Assembly: GCF_037975245.1 (NCBI RefSeq)
Contig: NC_092574.1
Span: 24,717,713-24,781,712, forward strand
DNA: 64,000 bases
DNA from: Apostichopus japonicus
Taxonomy: Eukaryota > Echinodermata > Holothuroidea > Aspidochirotida > Stichopodidae
Reading direction: 5' to 3'
Position 1 is the stretch's first letter. Each line of letters opens with the position of its first letter. The notes under the pieces are model-generated. The model did no database searches, was not told the origin of the DNA, and worked only from the letters and a program-made list of their open reading frames with translations. A program made the position numbers and the translations under genes. Of the stretch, positions 1 through 13,147 are shown piece by piece.

Positions 1-162
1 TGATAATAATAATAATATTTAGATTTATAAAAGCGCAGACTTATCCACCGATAACGATCTCAAGGCACATCACAGTATTACCCTGGTCAACGATAACCTG
101 TCAAACATAGAGACAATCTCTCCACATGGTAGCAGCTAAACAACGCCCAAGTGGCAATTTAT

Positions 163-240
163 CTTACAGGTCCCTATTTATACATCTGGGTGAAGAGAGG
201 CAATGGAGATAAAGTGTCTTGCACAAGGATACAACGTAAT
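163..240 (+). repeat. Dispersed repeat, copy 1
   Basis: Shares a tract around 'gggtgaagagaggcaatgga' and the following 'gataaagtg' with 7839-7916, about 85% alike by eye over roughly 60 bases. Its family is not assigned; it could be part of a SINE or of the 3' end of a larger element. Confidence 0.6.
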
Positions 241-260
241 GATCTGGCTAGGCCTCAAAT

Positions 261-2930
261 ATGCAAACCTTAGTTCACAAGTCCAACGCATAATATATAT
301 GTGCTTGAGTATACTCGGCCCATTTCAGAGGTAGTATGAGTGCTAGTGCGGAATTACTTATTAATACTCGTACTTAGAGCTTTTTACTCGGACTCATTCG
401 ATTGGGAGTACTCATACTGCTCAATTCGTACCAAACTTCTAACAATAAAGTAATGCTCTAAACATAAAAAACCGAAACTAGGGCTGACAATTGAATCCAG
501 TAGAATTCGGAGGAGTCATCAACGTCTTTGTCTTGTAATAAAAAAGCAGTTATAGACTAGTTTATTTTTGTTTGATTTTTTCCCCCTTGAATATATGAAC
601 GATCGATAACATAAAATTTCATGTTTAAGCATAGCGACAAAAGAGAACACATGATGACCTACGTCAGTGAATATTATTATTGTCAGACAGTCTACACAAT
701 GAACTACTTGTGTGATGAAGCCGCAATGAAAGGGTTAGTCCCGAATAAAAGTAAAAGATCATCGCAAAACTTGGAAACTGTTTATATATTTCTGTCAAGA
801 GCCAGATTTTATGGAATATTAGGAAAGGATTAATTGGCTCATGATGATGTACAGTCGGTATTTAAGCTGTAATATATGTTAAAGTAACACTATACATTAC
901 GTCTTCTCCATATTTGTAAAATTAAAAACGCATAGGAGAGCAGGAAGAAACAGTTCTTGTTTTCTGGTTGTTGGTATTAAACTATAGCTAAATATTGAAT
1001 GTAAATCAGTGTTACAATGCAACACGTGTTACACATGCATGTTTTAATTGTTGAACGCAAGCGTTTTGACATCAAGTGTCACGCTATATGTACATTAACT
1101 ATACCCTTTATAAATTTAAAAAAAATCTCTCTCGCATACGTATTTCATATATTAGGTTTAACTTAAAATAACAATTAACAACAAATACTCTGAACAATAT
1201 AACAATTGCTTGGAAAATTGCAATTTGCTGTATTACGCATTACAACCACATAATTTCATAACCTTGTGTTTCATAGCTAAAGGCACATTAATCTTATAAT
1301 TAATGAACCTATAAAAACATAATGAATACTAAATATTTAACATTTTGTGAACGCTGTCTCTCTATATCCTGTAGCTACTGACAAGAGTTAAATACAACTT
1401 TTTTAATTTTCAGCACGTTTGTCTTTAGAATAAAATATTTCTATACGTTTGCCTTGTATTCACGAAGCTTTTCACGACCAGAACATCCATGAATCAGCAC
1501 CGAACTGTTTTGTTGAAGACCTCAGAGTCTTTGGCAGTTATATCGCTTGAAGTCATAGCATGTCCTTGAAGGTAAGGCTTCTTATCCATCCTATGTGTTT
1601 ATTTTAAAATGGCTCTGGTTGAGCAGCTACATTTCAGTAGCAAAAGGTTTCTCTTGATAGGAAATAATATACCTCCGAAATTGTTTGTTTGATCCACGGT
1701 AAGAGCAATCCATTTTTTAAAGACAATTGTCAGAAGACAGTTATCATCTAAGGGGGTTAATGATGGATGCAAACGTTAAATCATACGTGACCATATTTTC
1801 ACATCAGTGACCCTTTCTCGAATCGAAAAGACTAGAAATAAAACCGTTTACGATCTAGAATTTCTCCACAAATGGGAACTGGAGACCTAAATTATAGAAA
1901 GTCGTGATGCACGGTGACCATGGAAAATCAATCTTTACAAAATTGTCATTGCGATGCATCAGGGAGTTGAAAAAACTGGAAGATAAATAGGAGGCATAAA
2001 TAAGGTATAAGTCATTTCTCCACGCCAACGGCACAGGCTATTTCTTAAAAATTCCATAGTACGTCCTTGGTTCGTAGATTATTACTTTTTCGAGTATCTC
2101 CCGATTTTTTGCTTAATGTACATCACGTCACCACGGGCTACACCCTTTTAAGATTGATTGTCACATAGGCGTATGCCTACGTAAGATATACCACGCTGTT
2201 TGTATTTTGTAACATATCTCTGTGTGAACGTGAAGTACATGTTATTAACCCCTTGTTTCGCAGGATAAGACAGCAACAATCTCCGGAAATTCTTGATGAA
2301 GCTATTTTCAAATTTTACAAGGAAATGTACGTTTATGATATCGTTGTTGGACAGCTACCAAATTGTAACAATGTTACAAGCTGTAACTATAGTTGCACTT
2401 TAATCACGACCCCCCCCCCCACCTCCGGTAACACAGAAATGGTGGTGTAGCTATTCCAGAAGAAAGTTGTTAAACATACAGGTATACGGAAGAGCTCCAT
2501 GAGTGTTACAGTGTATATAAAATTACTGACAATGGTTTTCTACCGTCATACAACAAAATGACAACACAATTAAAACAAAATAACGAGAAAACCCCTCTCA
2601 GTAAGGATTCCCAACTACGGAACTCGACCCAGAAAAAAAGGCGGGTCCCGGGATCTTTATCAGACGGAAGAAAATATATCGACACTGTTCTGATATCTCA
2701 GAGGGTGACCGATTAAGTTATGTAAATATATATTTTTGACAGCAAGTCCATAGATAAATCTAGCTTCGATGCATTCTGATCTCATGGCACATCCTAGGTC
2801 GTTTGCATAAATGTTTTGTGGGACGCTTCTGTATAAAGTCAATAAGAGTCTGCAGGGGAGGAGTAAAAAATCTCCCAAGCACGAGTATACTACTTTATTT
2901 TGCTCTAGTGCCTAGACTACCATTATAATT
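261..2930. other. AT-rich spacer, no gene seen
   Basis: Both strands show only short ORFs without splice-phase support. A C run sits at about 2410-2420. No RNA gene or element ends were recognised. Confidence 0.5.
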
Positions 2931-2934
2931 ATTT

Positions 2935-3105
2935 TGTGGGAGGTCTTGCTGAGTACAACACCACAATATTAAGACCAACTAAAATATCATGAGTAAGATC
3001 TTTGGTAGCTGTTCACAGTCAAGGGAGAGGTATTGTTAAGTACAACACCACAAGATTGAAACAAACTAAAATATCATGAGTAAGAGCGTAGGTAGCATTT
3101 GACAG
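2935..3105 (+). repeat. Two-copy tandem duplication, about 90-bp unit
   Basis: The unit containing 'gtacaacaccacaa' and 'aaaatatcatgagtaag' occurs at about 2937-3022 and again at 3027-3108 with scattered substitutions. Non-coding. Confidence 0.7.
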
Positions 3106-3109
3106 TTTC

Positions 3110-6100
3110 ATCTATTCTCCACTAATTGAGATATACCATGATACAATGTTTTGTTGCCTCATGCAACTCTCTTGTTGGGTGTTATTCAAAATGAAAGTCA
3201 TAACATACCAAAAGCTTCCGCATCAGAAGTCGTGTTGATTCCTAGGACTATAGTGTGTTTTTTTCCCGCTTATTTTATTAGCAATATATCATGTTTATGT
3301 ACAGCGATGTATTTTTTTCACAAGTCACTATATTATTGTCGTATGGAGAAAGACATGGCAGCTTTATTAGTCGGTTTCGTTTTGAAAACTTCTTAGCAAG
3401 CAAGGGTAAAGCAAACTAAAAGCCATTATATTATAAAGTGATATATTTCGTTATAAAAGGCATGTGACATTTACTAACGTCTTACCGAAGTCACAAAAGA
3501 AGGGGTGAAAAGATTAATATACTAATAAGATATAAGCACAATCAAATTTCCAAGCTCCGGTCTTCTTCACCGTGCATTACCAACAATGAGACTTGTGTAA
3601 TATAAGCACCTGTGCAAATAAAGCGACTGTTTTAATGAAACCATAACCCTTTGAACTAATTCTCCCGCACTTACGATGTCCCTGACTACAAGGTTCTTCA
3701 GATTGCTCTGTAAATATCGAGTTAGTAATCATTTAGGTATTCTCATTTACATATGATGCACTAAATTATAGGGTTCTTTAGTGTTCTAAATAGTCAGAAG
3801 AAAACAAGATAGCAGTAATAGGAAGGTCAAAAAGTGACGTTGTATTCGTTACAAAAGAAGGAAAGAAGAACCGAATGATTTTTTTTTTTGGACGTGGATG
3901 CTGTATTGTTTACGTTTATATAAGACAAAAAAAAAACTAACGTCATGAGTTTACTGGGAGGTACGGACAGGCTGAAGAAGTCATACCAAATTAGAAAAAA
4001 AGAGAAAATGTAAATTAATCAGTGTTTAATGAGTTATCGATATTAAGAATGGGTTTAGATGACTCTCTTGGTTCCTTAATAGAAATAACAGTTATTGATC
4101 ATTTTTTGGAAGTGAGAAGGATGGTTGCAATAGCGATTATTTATCGTCATCGTCCTTTTTCCGTCATCACAATCGTCGTCGCCATATTATCGTCATCGTC
4201 ATTGTACTGGTGACGTGCACAGGATTTCAAAGGTTGAGGAACATATTATTTTAACTCCCCCGACTGATTTACGTAGGGGCACAAACCTTCAAGGACGGGC
4301 TTAGGCACATCAAAATCTTTTCGAATGAGGGGTGCAGGTGTGGGGTCGCAGAATGAGGCTCCTTATTGTAGAGGGTCTGTGGTTCCTCTCCCAGAAAAAA
4401 AAAATCAGTTTGGACGTCAAATGTTTCATTTTCATCCTTGAAGCAAGGTTGTGCTGTTAATTACTTTTTAACTTTGAAAACAATTCTCTAACTGAACGTT
4501 CTCCCACCGACTAACTGGGCCATTGGGCCATGCCTCCATCCCACATCCTCCTTGCCTCCCATCACTACATTACATCCATCACCGACAACGTTCTCTGTAA
4601 TTGTTTCATTATATGTTATTTATATATATTAATAACTATACTTATATGTGTAGACAGAGGTTTCCAGTCAACAAAATACAAAGGAAAGTTAAGTCAATGT
4701 TACATTATACATGCAATATTCTACGTCAACCATGCACCTCCCTTTCGTATGTTGTGCATGACCATGCAAAATCAGTCTCCTTGTGACTCCAACCTCTTTC
4801 AGCTACTATAGGCGAGAAAAACAAAATAATTATGAGCGTTGATTGTTCAACACACTAATTACCGCAATGTTGGCATTATTTCCCAGTGCTTGTTTCTACT
4901 TGCAACCAGCACAACGATGTGGCACCGACCTATTTTTGCTACCGACTATACCTATCTAGTTTCAGTCAACCCCCCTCCACCCCCCACCCACCAATAAAAA
5001 ATATGATGAAGAAGAAGATGGGGGAAAATGTCAAGAATGTCTTCATCTTCGTCACATCTGATTTCAGTCACATCTGTTAAATGAATAATCATCTCTGCTT
5101 ACCAGCATGATTAAAATGATTTCATTTCCGTCACCCTTTATCATACTGATATGCATCTGTAGGTTCTGACAATCCGTCATATTCATTAGGTTGTGTCTCA
5201 ATATGTAGATCATTCGATATACTTTAAAGCGGCTTTCCAGCTCATCATAAAGTGATACTCAACTCCAGTAGCAATATATAAAGCTATTCAAGTGTCATTT
5301 TCAATTTGGCATCTATATGTGGTAAATACTAACTGGAACAAAATATCTTTTCTATTTGGCAATATTTTGGACGGAATCAATCAAACTCATTAACCGTCGT
5401 CTGGTAAAATAATTTGAAAGGGTTGAATAAATTTGCAACTAACTTGCAATCTTATGTAGAAATAAAATGTGTATATAGGCTTGTTGAAAAGGCCAACAAA
5501 TAAAGAAAGTAACTTTAAAGCTGAATTTTCCGTGGATTTTAAATCCCCACCCGGTGTATCCATGCTCCACTTTCTTAAGGAAAGAAAAGAAATTCGAAAA
5601 TATATCACCCCCAAAAATAAAATTAAAAAAAAAAAATATATATAATAATTTACATAATAAATCCTACAAAATCGCACAAAGTATAATGAAATTAGGTATC
5701 AGTTACGATAAGTTTACAAGTTATTCAAAAACAATCTTACTTTAGATGGACTTTCACTCACACGGAGTGATTAAATGGTTGTAAAATCACTTTTATCTCC
5801 AATTTAATCAAATATCCATATCAAATTGACTGCTTACAACACAACACAATTTGTCATTCTTTGAGATAACTGAATTTTCATTGATAATATTATTTACATT
5901 TAAGTCTAGATGTAAGTGATGATATTGTCTAGAAGGTTGCTGTCTGTTTAAATTAGATTTAATTTAAATTTGACAGTTTATTAACAACTGAAGATGACAT
6001 GATGTCTCATGTACTTGAGGCTTGCCCTTGAACTAATGAAATAACATAGCTCACGATTTGGCATTGTTTCTCTCTGATAACCTAAGCATGAACTCCGTGT

Positions 6101-6780
6101 CGACTTGGCAGCGGTGGTAAATTAGTGGCGCTCAACGCAATCTGTTCAGTTGAATTGATAATATAAGTAGGTACCGTAGTAGGCCTATATCTGTTACAAT
6201 TCACAAGTACAATACCCTCGATGTCTGCACGCTAGCAATAAGATACCGTGCTAGTATCAGAACCATGATTTGTAATTATGGTTAATCTTCGTGGATTGTA
6301 CGCTTCATATCATGCATGTACACATGTCTATTATAACGTTCGTAATGTCTTAAAATAATAACAAGGTCCTTAATTTAAGGTACTATATAGCGAGGAACCA
6401 AAATTGCTGGATATGCTAAATGGCCTAAACATTGACGATTCAACATTAAACAGTAACGATTTTACGTTTTTCAAACGTGGTGTTTCTTAACACTCTAGGC
6501 AGTTAAGCATGTTGTTGTGGAACACTACATATTACCTTTTCATCTCCCTAAGGTTTTCGTATCATTATTTCCACAAAAAAAAGACAATTATGAAACCCTA
6601 TAAAGCATGTATTAAATTCACTCAACCAGTCATGACCGAGGCACTTGACTTCATGATAAAGTTGGTTTATGTCTTTCGTGTTCATTAGAGTGATTTATAA
6701 TTAAAATATTTGCCTTGTAGGGCATAAATTCTTGTTCCTCTGACGTCAACTTTTAAGCTTAATGGAGTACGAAATCAACA
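3110..6780. other. AT-rich spacer, no gene seen
   Basis: Low-complexity A and T runs and short ORFs only. ATCGTCATC-type repeats at about 4140-4205 give a short open frame. No element ends or RNA genes were recognised. Confidence 0.5.
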
Positions 6781-6805
6781 CTTGGAACGCCAGTATGTAG
6801 TAATT

Positions 6806-7118
6806 ATATCCCATGTATTATCAAACGTAAGTTTATCCGATATATTATTAATGGTAAATCTATGCGACATATTTTCAAACGTAACTATCCCATATATTAT
6901 CAAACGTAAGTCTATCCGATATAGTATTGAACGTAACTCTATCCAATTTATTATCAAACGCAACTCTATCCCATATATGATCAAATGTAAGTCTATCTGA
7001 TATATTATTAATGGTAAATCTATCCGACATATTATCGAACGTAACTATCCCATATATTATCTAACGTAACTGTATCCCATATATTATTAAGCGCAACTAT
7101 CCAATATATTATCAAATT
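6806..7118 (+). repeat. Minisatellite, ~27-28-bp unit with higher-order structure
   Basis: About 11-12 diverged copies of a unit near 'ctatccgatatattatcaaa' + 'cgtaagt'. A longer block including 'attattaatggtaaatct' recurs at about 6845 and 7007, so groups of about six units were duplicated together (period near 162 bp). The ORFs on both strands here follow from the repeat and are not genes. Confidence 0.85.
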
Positions 7119-7424
7119 AAATTTACTGATGATACGAAGTATATAAATTGTTTGCCGTATGAGAATGCTCTTCCATTTTACAGCCTTCTTGTTACTGACG
7201 TATTCTGAAAAGATGGCGCTACTTTCAATTGAAGTGAATTGATTTGATTCTTTTTCCAACTGCACTAGGTATTTTGGAATACGGCTCATTAGCGTTTTGC
7301 ATATGTTCCTTTGGAGATTTTTTTTTTTCTTCTGTAGGATGGATTTCTTAGGGAAACAATCTTCATAACGAGTTGGGGGGGGGGGGGTCTAAGCAGCAGG
7401 TGGAAGATAAATAGGATTAATAAA

Positions 7425-7615
7425 ATGTTTAAAAAAAGTGAACCGCTTCCTTTCCATGATTCCAAATTTCAAAAACATCATCCAGATATCTCCCCCAATT
7501 GTATGGAGTGGACGGACCTTCAGTTCTGGCAAACAATTCAGTCGGGGGAGATATCGTCCACTGCCGTGGCCTCCAACCGCTTTTTGACCACATACACAAA
7601 ATCAAGAGCATTTTT
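7425..7615 (-). pseudogene. Penelope-like element reverse transcriptase remnant
   Basis: The minus-strand frame reads NWGRYLDDVFEIWNHG followed by K-E-A-V-x-F-F. The R-Y-x-D-D-x-F-x-I-W-x-H-G block is the catalytic motif as found in Penelope-like retroelement RTs. Only this motif and about 30 flanking residues are readable. The upstream frame is lost and a stop follows the FF, so it is a decayed scrap. RT assignment is fairly sure; the Penelope family is inference from the W-x-H-G tail. Confidence 0.5.
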
Positions 7616-7838
7616 TATTATTTTTATTATTTTAGGTTTACAGTCTTGTTCAAGGCCAAGGCCCTCTAACACGATTTTGGAACTAACCCTGGGCATTGGT
7701 AACTTGTCACACCTACCCACCAAAGTGTGCACACTTCAGTGAATCTCTCCTGGGGCTCCATAGTGCACCACAACCACGTGTCCCCGGGGGACTTCCCATA
7801 GGGTGCTGTCACAAACCGGCGCACGCATATATTTACAA

Positions 7839-7916
7839 GTTACCTCGCAAGTCCCCATTTATACACCTGGGTGAAGAGAGGCAATGGAGATAAAGTGCCA
7901 CTGCCTTAACCCCTTG
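7839..7916 (+). repeat. Dispersed repeat, copy 2
   Basis: Second copy of the tract at 163-240, in the same orientation. The GC-rich sequence just upstream (7740-7835) may belong to the same element but is absent from copy 1. Confidence 0.6.
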
Positions 7917-7960
7917 ACCACAACGCCCTATATTTAGTGGCACGAACTTGCGCAAAGAGC

Positions 7961-9280
7961 TAATTACAGATATATAAGTCATATTCTAAATACGAATGCA
8001 CCATTAGACGTATCTACTTTAATTTTTGTGTCTCGGGAAACCCCAGACTCCCATGAATGGGAGATGACTGCAACGAGCCAGGGCCATCCCAATCCTTTAT
8101 AAAATCCTTCATTCGATTCTGTCCGTCACATATATACATACAAGACTTATTGATAACATTATTGTTACTGTTAGTTAACATTGCCTTGATGTTCCAAGAA
8201 ACTAGATTGACAAAACTGAAATGGGCATAGACCTACTAAGGACCACTATGACTTACAAATTCGTAGTATTTTATTATCTAAAACTTCATCTAATAGCAAG
8301 TGCAAAACTTTTTTTTCTCGAACGGGAAACTTATACCAAATGTGTTTCATCACACATATAGGATATTAACATAAAATCGACAAAAAAATTAAACTTTTGT
8401 TTAACATTTCTCATTCGTATAACGCAATTCCGGTAAAATTGAATTTTAAGTAACTCAGAATTGAATAAATGTTTGCACAAGTGTTGAATCAACATAGCAC
8501 ATGAAATTCTTTGGAAAGAGGAATACGAAGGTAGGGCAGTGTCAAGTAGTTACTTTGCAGTTAAAAGTGGTATATCGCCCCCATATTCATATATCAGTGT
8601 TGTAAATATTTGGGGATTCCAACAATGTAGTTGAATAGCATCACCTTACATTGTAAATATGTTATTACAAGTTCAGCGAGGTACGTGCATGTTAAACATA
8701 TGCGTTAAGTGGAGTCCTGACATATAATTATCTTCGAACATTTTCTTATCAAGCTCACTTCTTAAAGAGTTGGTACTTTTCATTTAAATTTTACGTAACC
8801 CCCCGCCCCTCCCCCTACTTGGTGTACTCAAGAGCTGTAAAGTTTTATGTTTTATACGAATGCCATTAATTCTTTCTTCACATCTACAAGGTTTCACAAT
8901 TAGCCTAGGCTATACATAAGGTAGAAATGAAAGAATGAAAATTTCGTCCAGATTCCTTTTGTGCAGTTTAGGCTAGGTCAAGTATTTGCCCTGAATAGTA
9001 GGAAACCAGCCTGGTTTAGATATTAATGCAATTAGCTAACGATCCATTTCTCACTGACATTCATTGGAATGACGAGTGATACGTCGTTTTCACATACACT
9101 ATAGTAGTTTTCATAATCCAAACTCCCTACAAAATACTTTCGTCACATCATTTCCGTTTGAAAAATAACATTACCTAAGCTTATTTTCTGCACCACATTA
9201 CCCACAGTACTTCAACCACGATACCACATTTTACTGTTTCGAATTGAGCCTTCTAAGTGTGTTGGGGCTTATGTTACGTC
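7961..9280. other. Spacer, no gene seen
   Basis: AT-rich sequence without long ORFs, element termini or RNA-like folds recognised by eye. Confidence 0.5.
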
Positions 9281-9284
9281 CAGG

Positions 9285-9530
9285 GGCGGAGTGTGGGATA
9301 AATTGATACCGGCTCAGTTATCCAGTCGGTGGCGAAAGGGCCTTGAAGGAAGCAGAGCATTCGGCAATTCGCGGCCGACCCAATATGAGAAAAAATCGGG
9401 TGGATAAAGAGTCAATCGCCGCCTTCGGCATATCAGTTTGTTCCTGAACCGGTAGGACGAGTCTCCCCTGGTAACGTCAGTGCGGACATGCGGTGGCGCA
9501 GACTTTTTCGAGATGGATGTTCCGAGGTAA
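9285..9530 (+). other. GC-rich island, possible promoter or first exon
   Basis: Clearly more CpG- and GC-rich than its surroundings. Towards its end an ATG at 9488 opens MRWRRLFRDGCSE, followed by a donor-like GAG|GTAAAG. No matching downstream exon was found. It may instead be a piece of a GC-rich repeat. Confidence 0.2.
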
Positions 9531-9835
9531 AGACGTTTTGTGTTGAGTGTTCATTCCTACGTACAACTGATACGTGTAATTTTAATGCTGCCAAGATGTT
9601 TCTTCTAGTCCTTACAAGTCCATCGCTTACGTTTGATGAAATTATTAAGAGGAAGGAAGACGCAATTCGCGTTAACTAAATATAAATATGTGATTGAAGA
9701 ATGCTGTAATGTCAATACTGTATGAAATCAAATATTTAAAGTAATACAAGTTTATTGAACGCTTTACGTCGGACATATCAACCACATCATAATATGTTGG
9801 AATCTCATTTATGAAAAAACCGAACGATCAATGAA

Positions 9836-9898
9836 CCGAACATAACCGAACATGAACGAACAAGAACGAACAAGAACGATCAAGAACAGGAACGACAA
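9836..9898 (+). repeat. GAACGAACAA-type microsatellite
   Basis: Short imperfect tandem of cgaacaagaa/cgaacataac units. Confidence 0.8.
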
Positions 9899-9899
9899 C

Positions 9900-10921
9900 T
9901 TAATATACAATAACAATTATCAAGCAAGACATTCCATTGGAATCGGATTACCTTTTCGTCTTTGGTCTTTCATCAAAAAAATAAAACCAAATTAAATATT
10001 ATAAACCATTTTTTTTTTGCAATTGTATCAAATATTTCAAGGGATGAAGAAGTATTATCCGATAACTTTAAAGGTGCAGGTCAATTATTTCTCAACTTCA
10101 AATAATTTATCATGTGGTATTATATGAAACGTCAATTTTCCGATGTGAACACGAATAGACACCAGACAAAACATTTCCGTCTAGTAAAACATAACTAACA
10201 ATGAAAGATGTCTACCGCCATCTATATATGACAGTGTATTATATATTGGTAGTCATTATGTCCACACAAGGCCAACGAGCTTACGAATGTGTATAAATTG
10301 CTTTCAAATGTGTCGATGGTTCTACCTGATATGTAGACACAAATTTACACTTGCTGAAAACCTTTGTTTTGGGCTTTCTTGATCTTTGGGGAGGCTGCAC
10401 ATCCTTGCTCTGGTGGATGGGAAAATATATGATAACACGATATGCTACCGATTCAAAAGAAACATATTTTTTATGAAAGTAAATTTTCGTCAAAAACATG
10501 CCAATGTTAAAATTTAAAAAACTGTAAATGGTATTAAAAGTTTTCTGGAGGATAAACATTCTCAAATCTGCACTTAATTCACAAGAGACTTAAGTAATTT
10601 CCACCTTGGCATTTCACAATAACTTGTGTCAACATCACTCCCTTAGAACGTCAATAAAAGGTAAGCAAATTTTCCTTCCAAATGTAAACTAACTTATTTG
10701 AATGAACGCAACTTCTTATGTTTACTGCTCAATCTAAAGACATGTTTTCAAGAAACACTACTTGCAAAGAACACAAAGAATGTGCAAGTTGCTTTTAATC
10801 AACAACGAATTTGTTGCAATGTTAATCAAGCTGAGGTTGTAGCAAACTAAAAGTAGAATAAAAGAGCAATTTATTTGCTAGTAACAACTCATTCAATTTA
10901 CTGTAACACATCACACTAAGG
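9900..10921. other. Spacer, no gene seen
   Basis: AT-rich; the minus-strand 94-residue frame at 10281-10565 lacks splice or motif support. Confidence 0.5.
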
Positions 10922-11511
10922 CAGTGGCGGACTGTCCACACGGGCATTTGGGCAATGCCCAGTGGGCTTGGGAGCCTGGTAAAAATTAAGCCCATTTTCA
11001 CAGTAGTTAATAGAATACAGACGGGCTGTGCAGAAATATTATTTTAACTGTTGGAATCAGCTCATGAAATCACCATGTTATAGTTAGTCCGTTAGTTCGT
11101 AACAAAATAACGTGCTATTGGCAACCCGTCAGTACTAATGGATGTTATTTAGGTTTGTTTCCATTTTTCAAGCATGTTGTCACAACTTGCTTGAAAAAAT
11201 GAATAAAATCCAGTCTTAAACATATGTTTTGTCTATATTTGTTTACGTTTTTAACTTTCCTTAGATGAATCAAGTGTTGGTTCTGGAATATTATTTTTGG
11301 GTCAGTTTTAAAGGATGATTGTAACCTACAAAATTGAGAAATATAGCACCATTTTGCATTTAGGCATTCCTTAACTTCAAAAAATCTCAACGGGGAGGGG
11401 GACACCCCTCCCCTAGGATGGCGATCGCTATGTAAGTAGCATATCAATGAATAATGGGCCGGTCTAGGTGGAAAATGCCCAGGCCGGTTTTAAGACCCAG
11501 TCCGCCCCTGC
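10922..11511. mobile_element. hAT-type MITE, 590 bp
   Basis: Terminal inverted repeats CAGTGGCGGACTG (left) and CAGTCCGCCCCTG (right; reverse complement CAGGGGCGGACTG). Flanking 8-mers are CACTAAGG and CTTTAAGG, a plausible 8-bp target duplication with two changes, as hAT elements make. No transposase: the inner 100-residue minus ORF has no recognisable motif. Non-autonomous. Confidence 0.75.
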
Positions 11512-13041
11512 TTTAAGGTAACCGCAGCGTCAACAATATATGTCAATTTGGTAAACTATATATATAGACATATATACTCGATAATAAAACTTTTGGACAT
11601 CCAAGTGGCAAAGGATAAAACTATAATTACTTTGACTAGTTATATCAATAATTCATCAGTTTTCACTATACTTATAGGCAAGAATACTCATGTTTCAAAT
11701 AAGGCTTAGATTCAAAGTACAGTCCTTTTTGCTTTATGAAGGAAATGGATAAAAAACAAACTTGTTCTTTTTTTTATGACGTGCAGTCTTGACTCCTTCA
11801 AATGTACCTCATAGGTTATGGTGTTATCATCCGTACTAAGAAACTGTTTCAAATTCTGACCTTTTAAATATGGCCTCCGACAAAATTAAACCGAGAAATT
11901 TGAAACTGGCCTCTTGAATTTTCAACGCGTTCGATCTTTATCAAAAAATTGTTTGACTGAAGTTTCACAAATATTTTATTAAGAAACACCAGTTACTGTA
12001 TTATGTGTATCAATTGTAATTTCCTGGAGATTAACATCTTTTAAGATGCCCTTTAGTATGCCCATAGGTGTGGATATATAGTCATTAAATATTCCTAAAC
12101 TCTTCTGTCTGATTATCCTTGAGCAACTTCACATATTATCTTGGATATGTTTTTAAAGTTGGATATGAAATTTATTATCTTGTATATTTTTTTCAAGTTG
12201 AGATAGCCCAATCATTGCAGACATTTTTTGCATGTGCTACTATTAAATTTATTTATAATATCTCCAGGCGTCTAGAGAAGTCTAAAGGAAACAGAGCTTG
12301 TAATTACTTTAGAGCAAAGGGAAAACTTTATAGTGTTTTGTACTTTCTCTTCCAAACCTCTTTGAATACTACTCCGATTTATTCCCATATCTTCCCATCA
12401 TCTGACCTGCCTCTTTTCTATGTATTTCAAATGTTAACATCAACGGGTATCACGATATACCTACCTGCATAAGTGTATAGTAGAGTTGGAAACTTATAAA
12501 TCTCAATATTCTCCAAAGTTACGAAGATTCTAACCTATCGTTGTGTAACTTGCTGTTTACCTTCTAATACTTAGTGTGATTAACCACATCATAATTTTTT
12601 TCTTACATTATACAGTAATTGATCCAGGCACGTGTAAACTACAGCAAACACTTTATCTCCATTCAGTTTTCCTACTTGCTTTCTTTATTTACATGAAGAA
12701 ATCTTCATCAGTGAATAAGGTTTGAAAGTTGTTGACCAAGATGTTGTCTCTTCTACTTCGGATAGCTCGGCTATGGGAAACGAGAGAGAGAGAGAGAGGG
12801 AAAGCGAGAGATGAATCTGTTTGAAATGATGGATATGTGATAGCAAAACGTAAACTGCTGTGATGGATTTTTATTGCCAAATTCCGCTCAACAGCTTTTA
12901 TTATTAGATTGTGAGTACGGTCTTCAACTACTTCTTAATCAAATGACTAAACAGCTAAGAAATATGGGAAGAGAAGTCAGTGACACCCACAGTGAACTTT
13001 AACTTCCAATGATTTTGCATCTATTCATTATCCCTACAGAT
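11512..13041. other. 3' flank of the five-exon gene, no other gene seen
   Basis: Holds the presumed 3' UTR and polyadenylation signals, plus a short (GA)n run at 12783-12798. A plus ORF at 12119-12472 (117 residues) is AT-driven and has no motif. Confidence 0.5.
12870..12902 (-). terminator. Candidate polyadenylation signals of the five-exon gene
   Basis: Two AATAAA hexamers on the minus strand (TTTATT on plus) at 12902-12897 and 12875-12870 lie 140-175 nt downstream of the TGA, a plausible 3'-UTR length. Cleavage sites were not located. Confidence 0.4.
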
Positions 13042-13147
13042 TCATTCAGGTGCATCAACAAGTTTACTTATAGAACGAATCCGGAGAGCGTCAAAATATA
13101 TTGGACAGCTGTTTTCCAGAAACTTTCCGCCAAGATGAGCCAAAATG
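13042..13147 (-). CDS. Coding exon 5 (C-terminal, 34 residues plus stop)
   Basis: The acceptor TCACAACAG precedes 13147. One base completes Ser691 in exactly the phase exon 4 leaves. The peptide mixes hydrophobic and charged residues (ILAHLGGKFLENS, then LRIRSISKLVDAPE) and ends at TGA 13044-13042. It looks more like a folded conserved segment than the disordered middle. The exon is short and the acceptor's pyrimidine tract is weak, so this is the least certain exon; the perfect phase and total length divisible by three support it. Confidence 0.6.

Noticed and set aside
12119-12472. 117-residue plus ORF
   Set aside because: AT-rich hydrophobic/aromatic composition typical of chance frames; no motif, no splice sites fitting neighbours.
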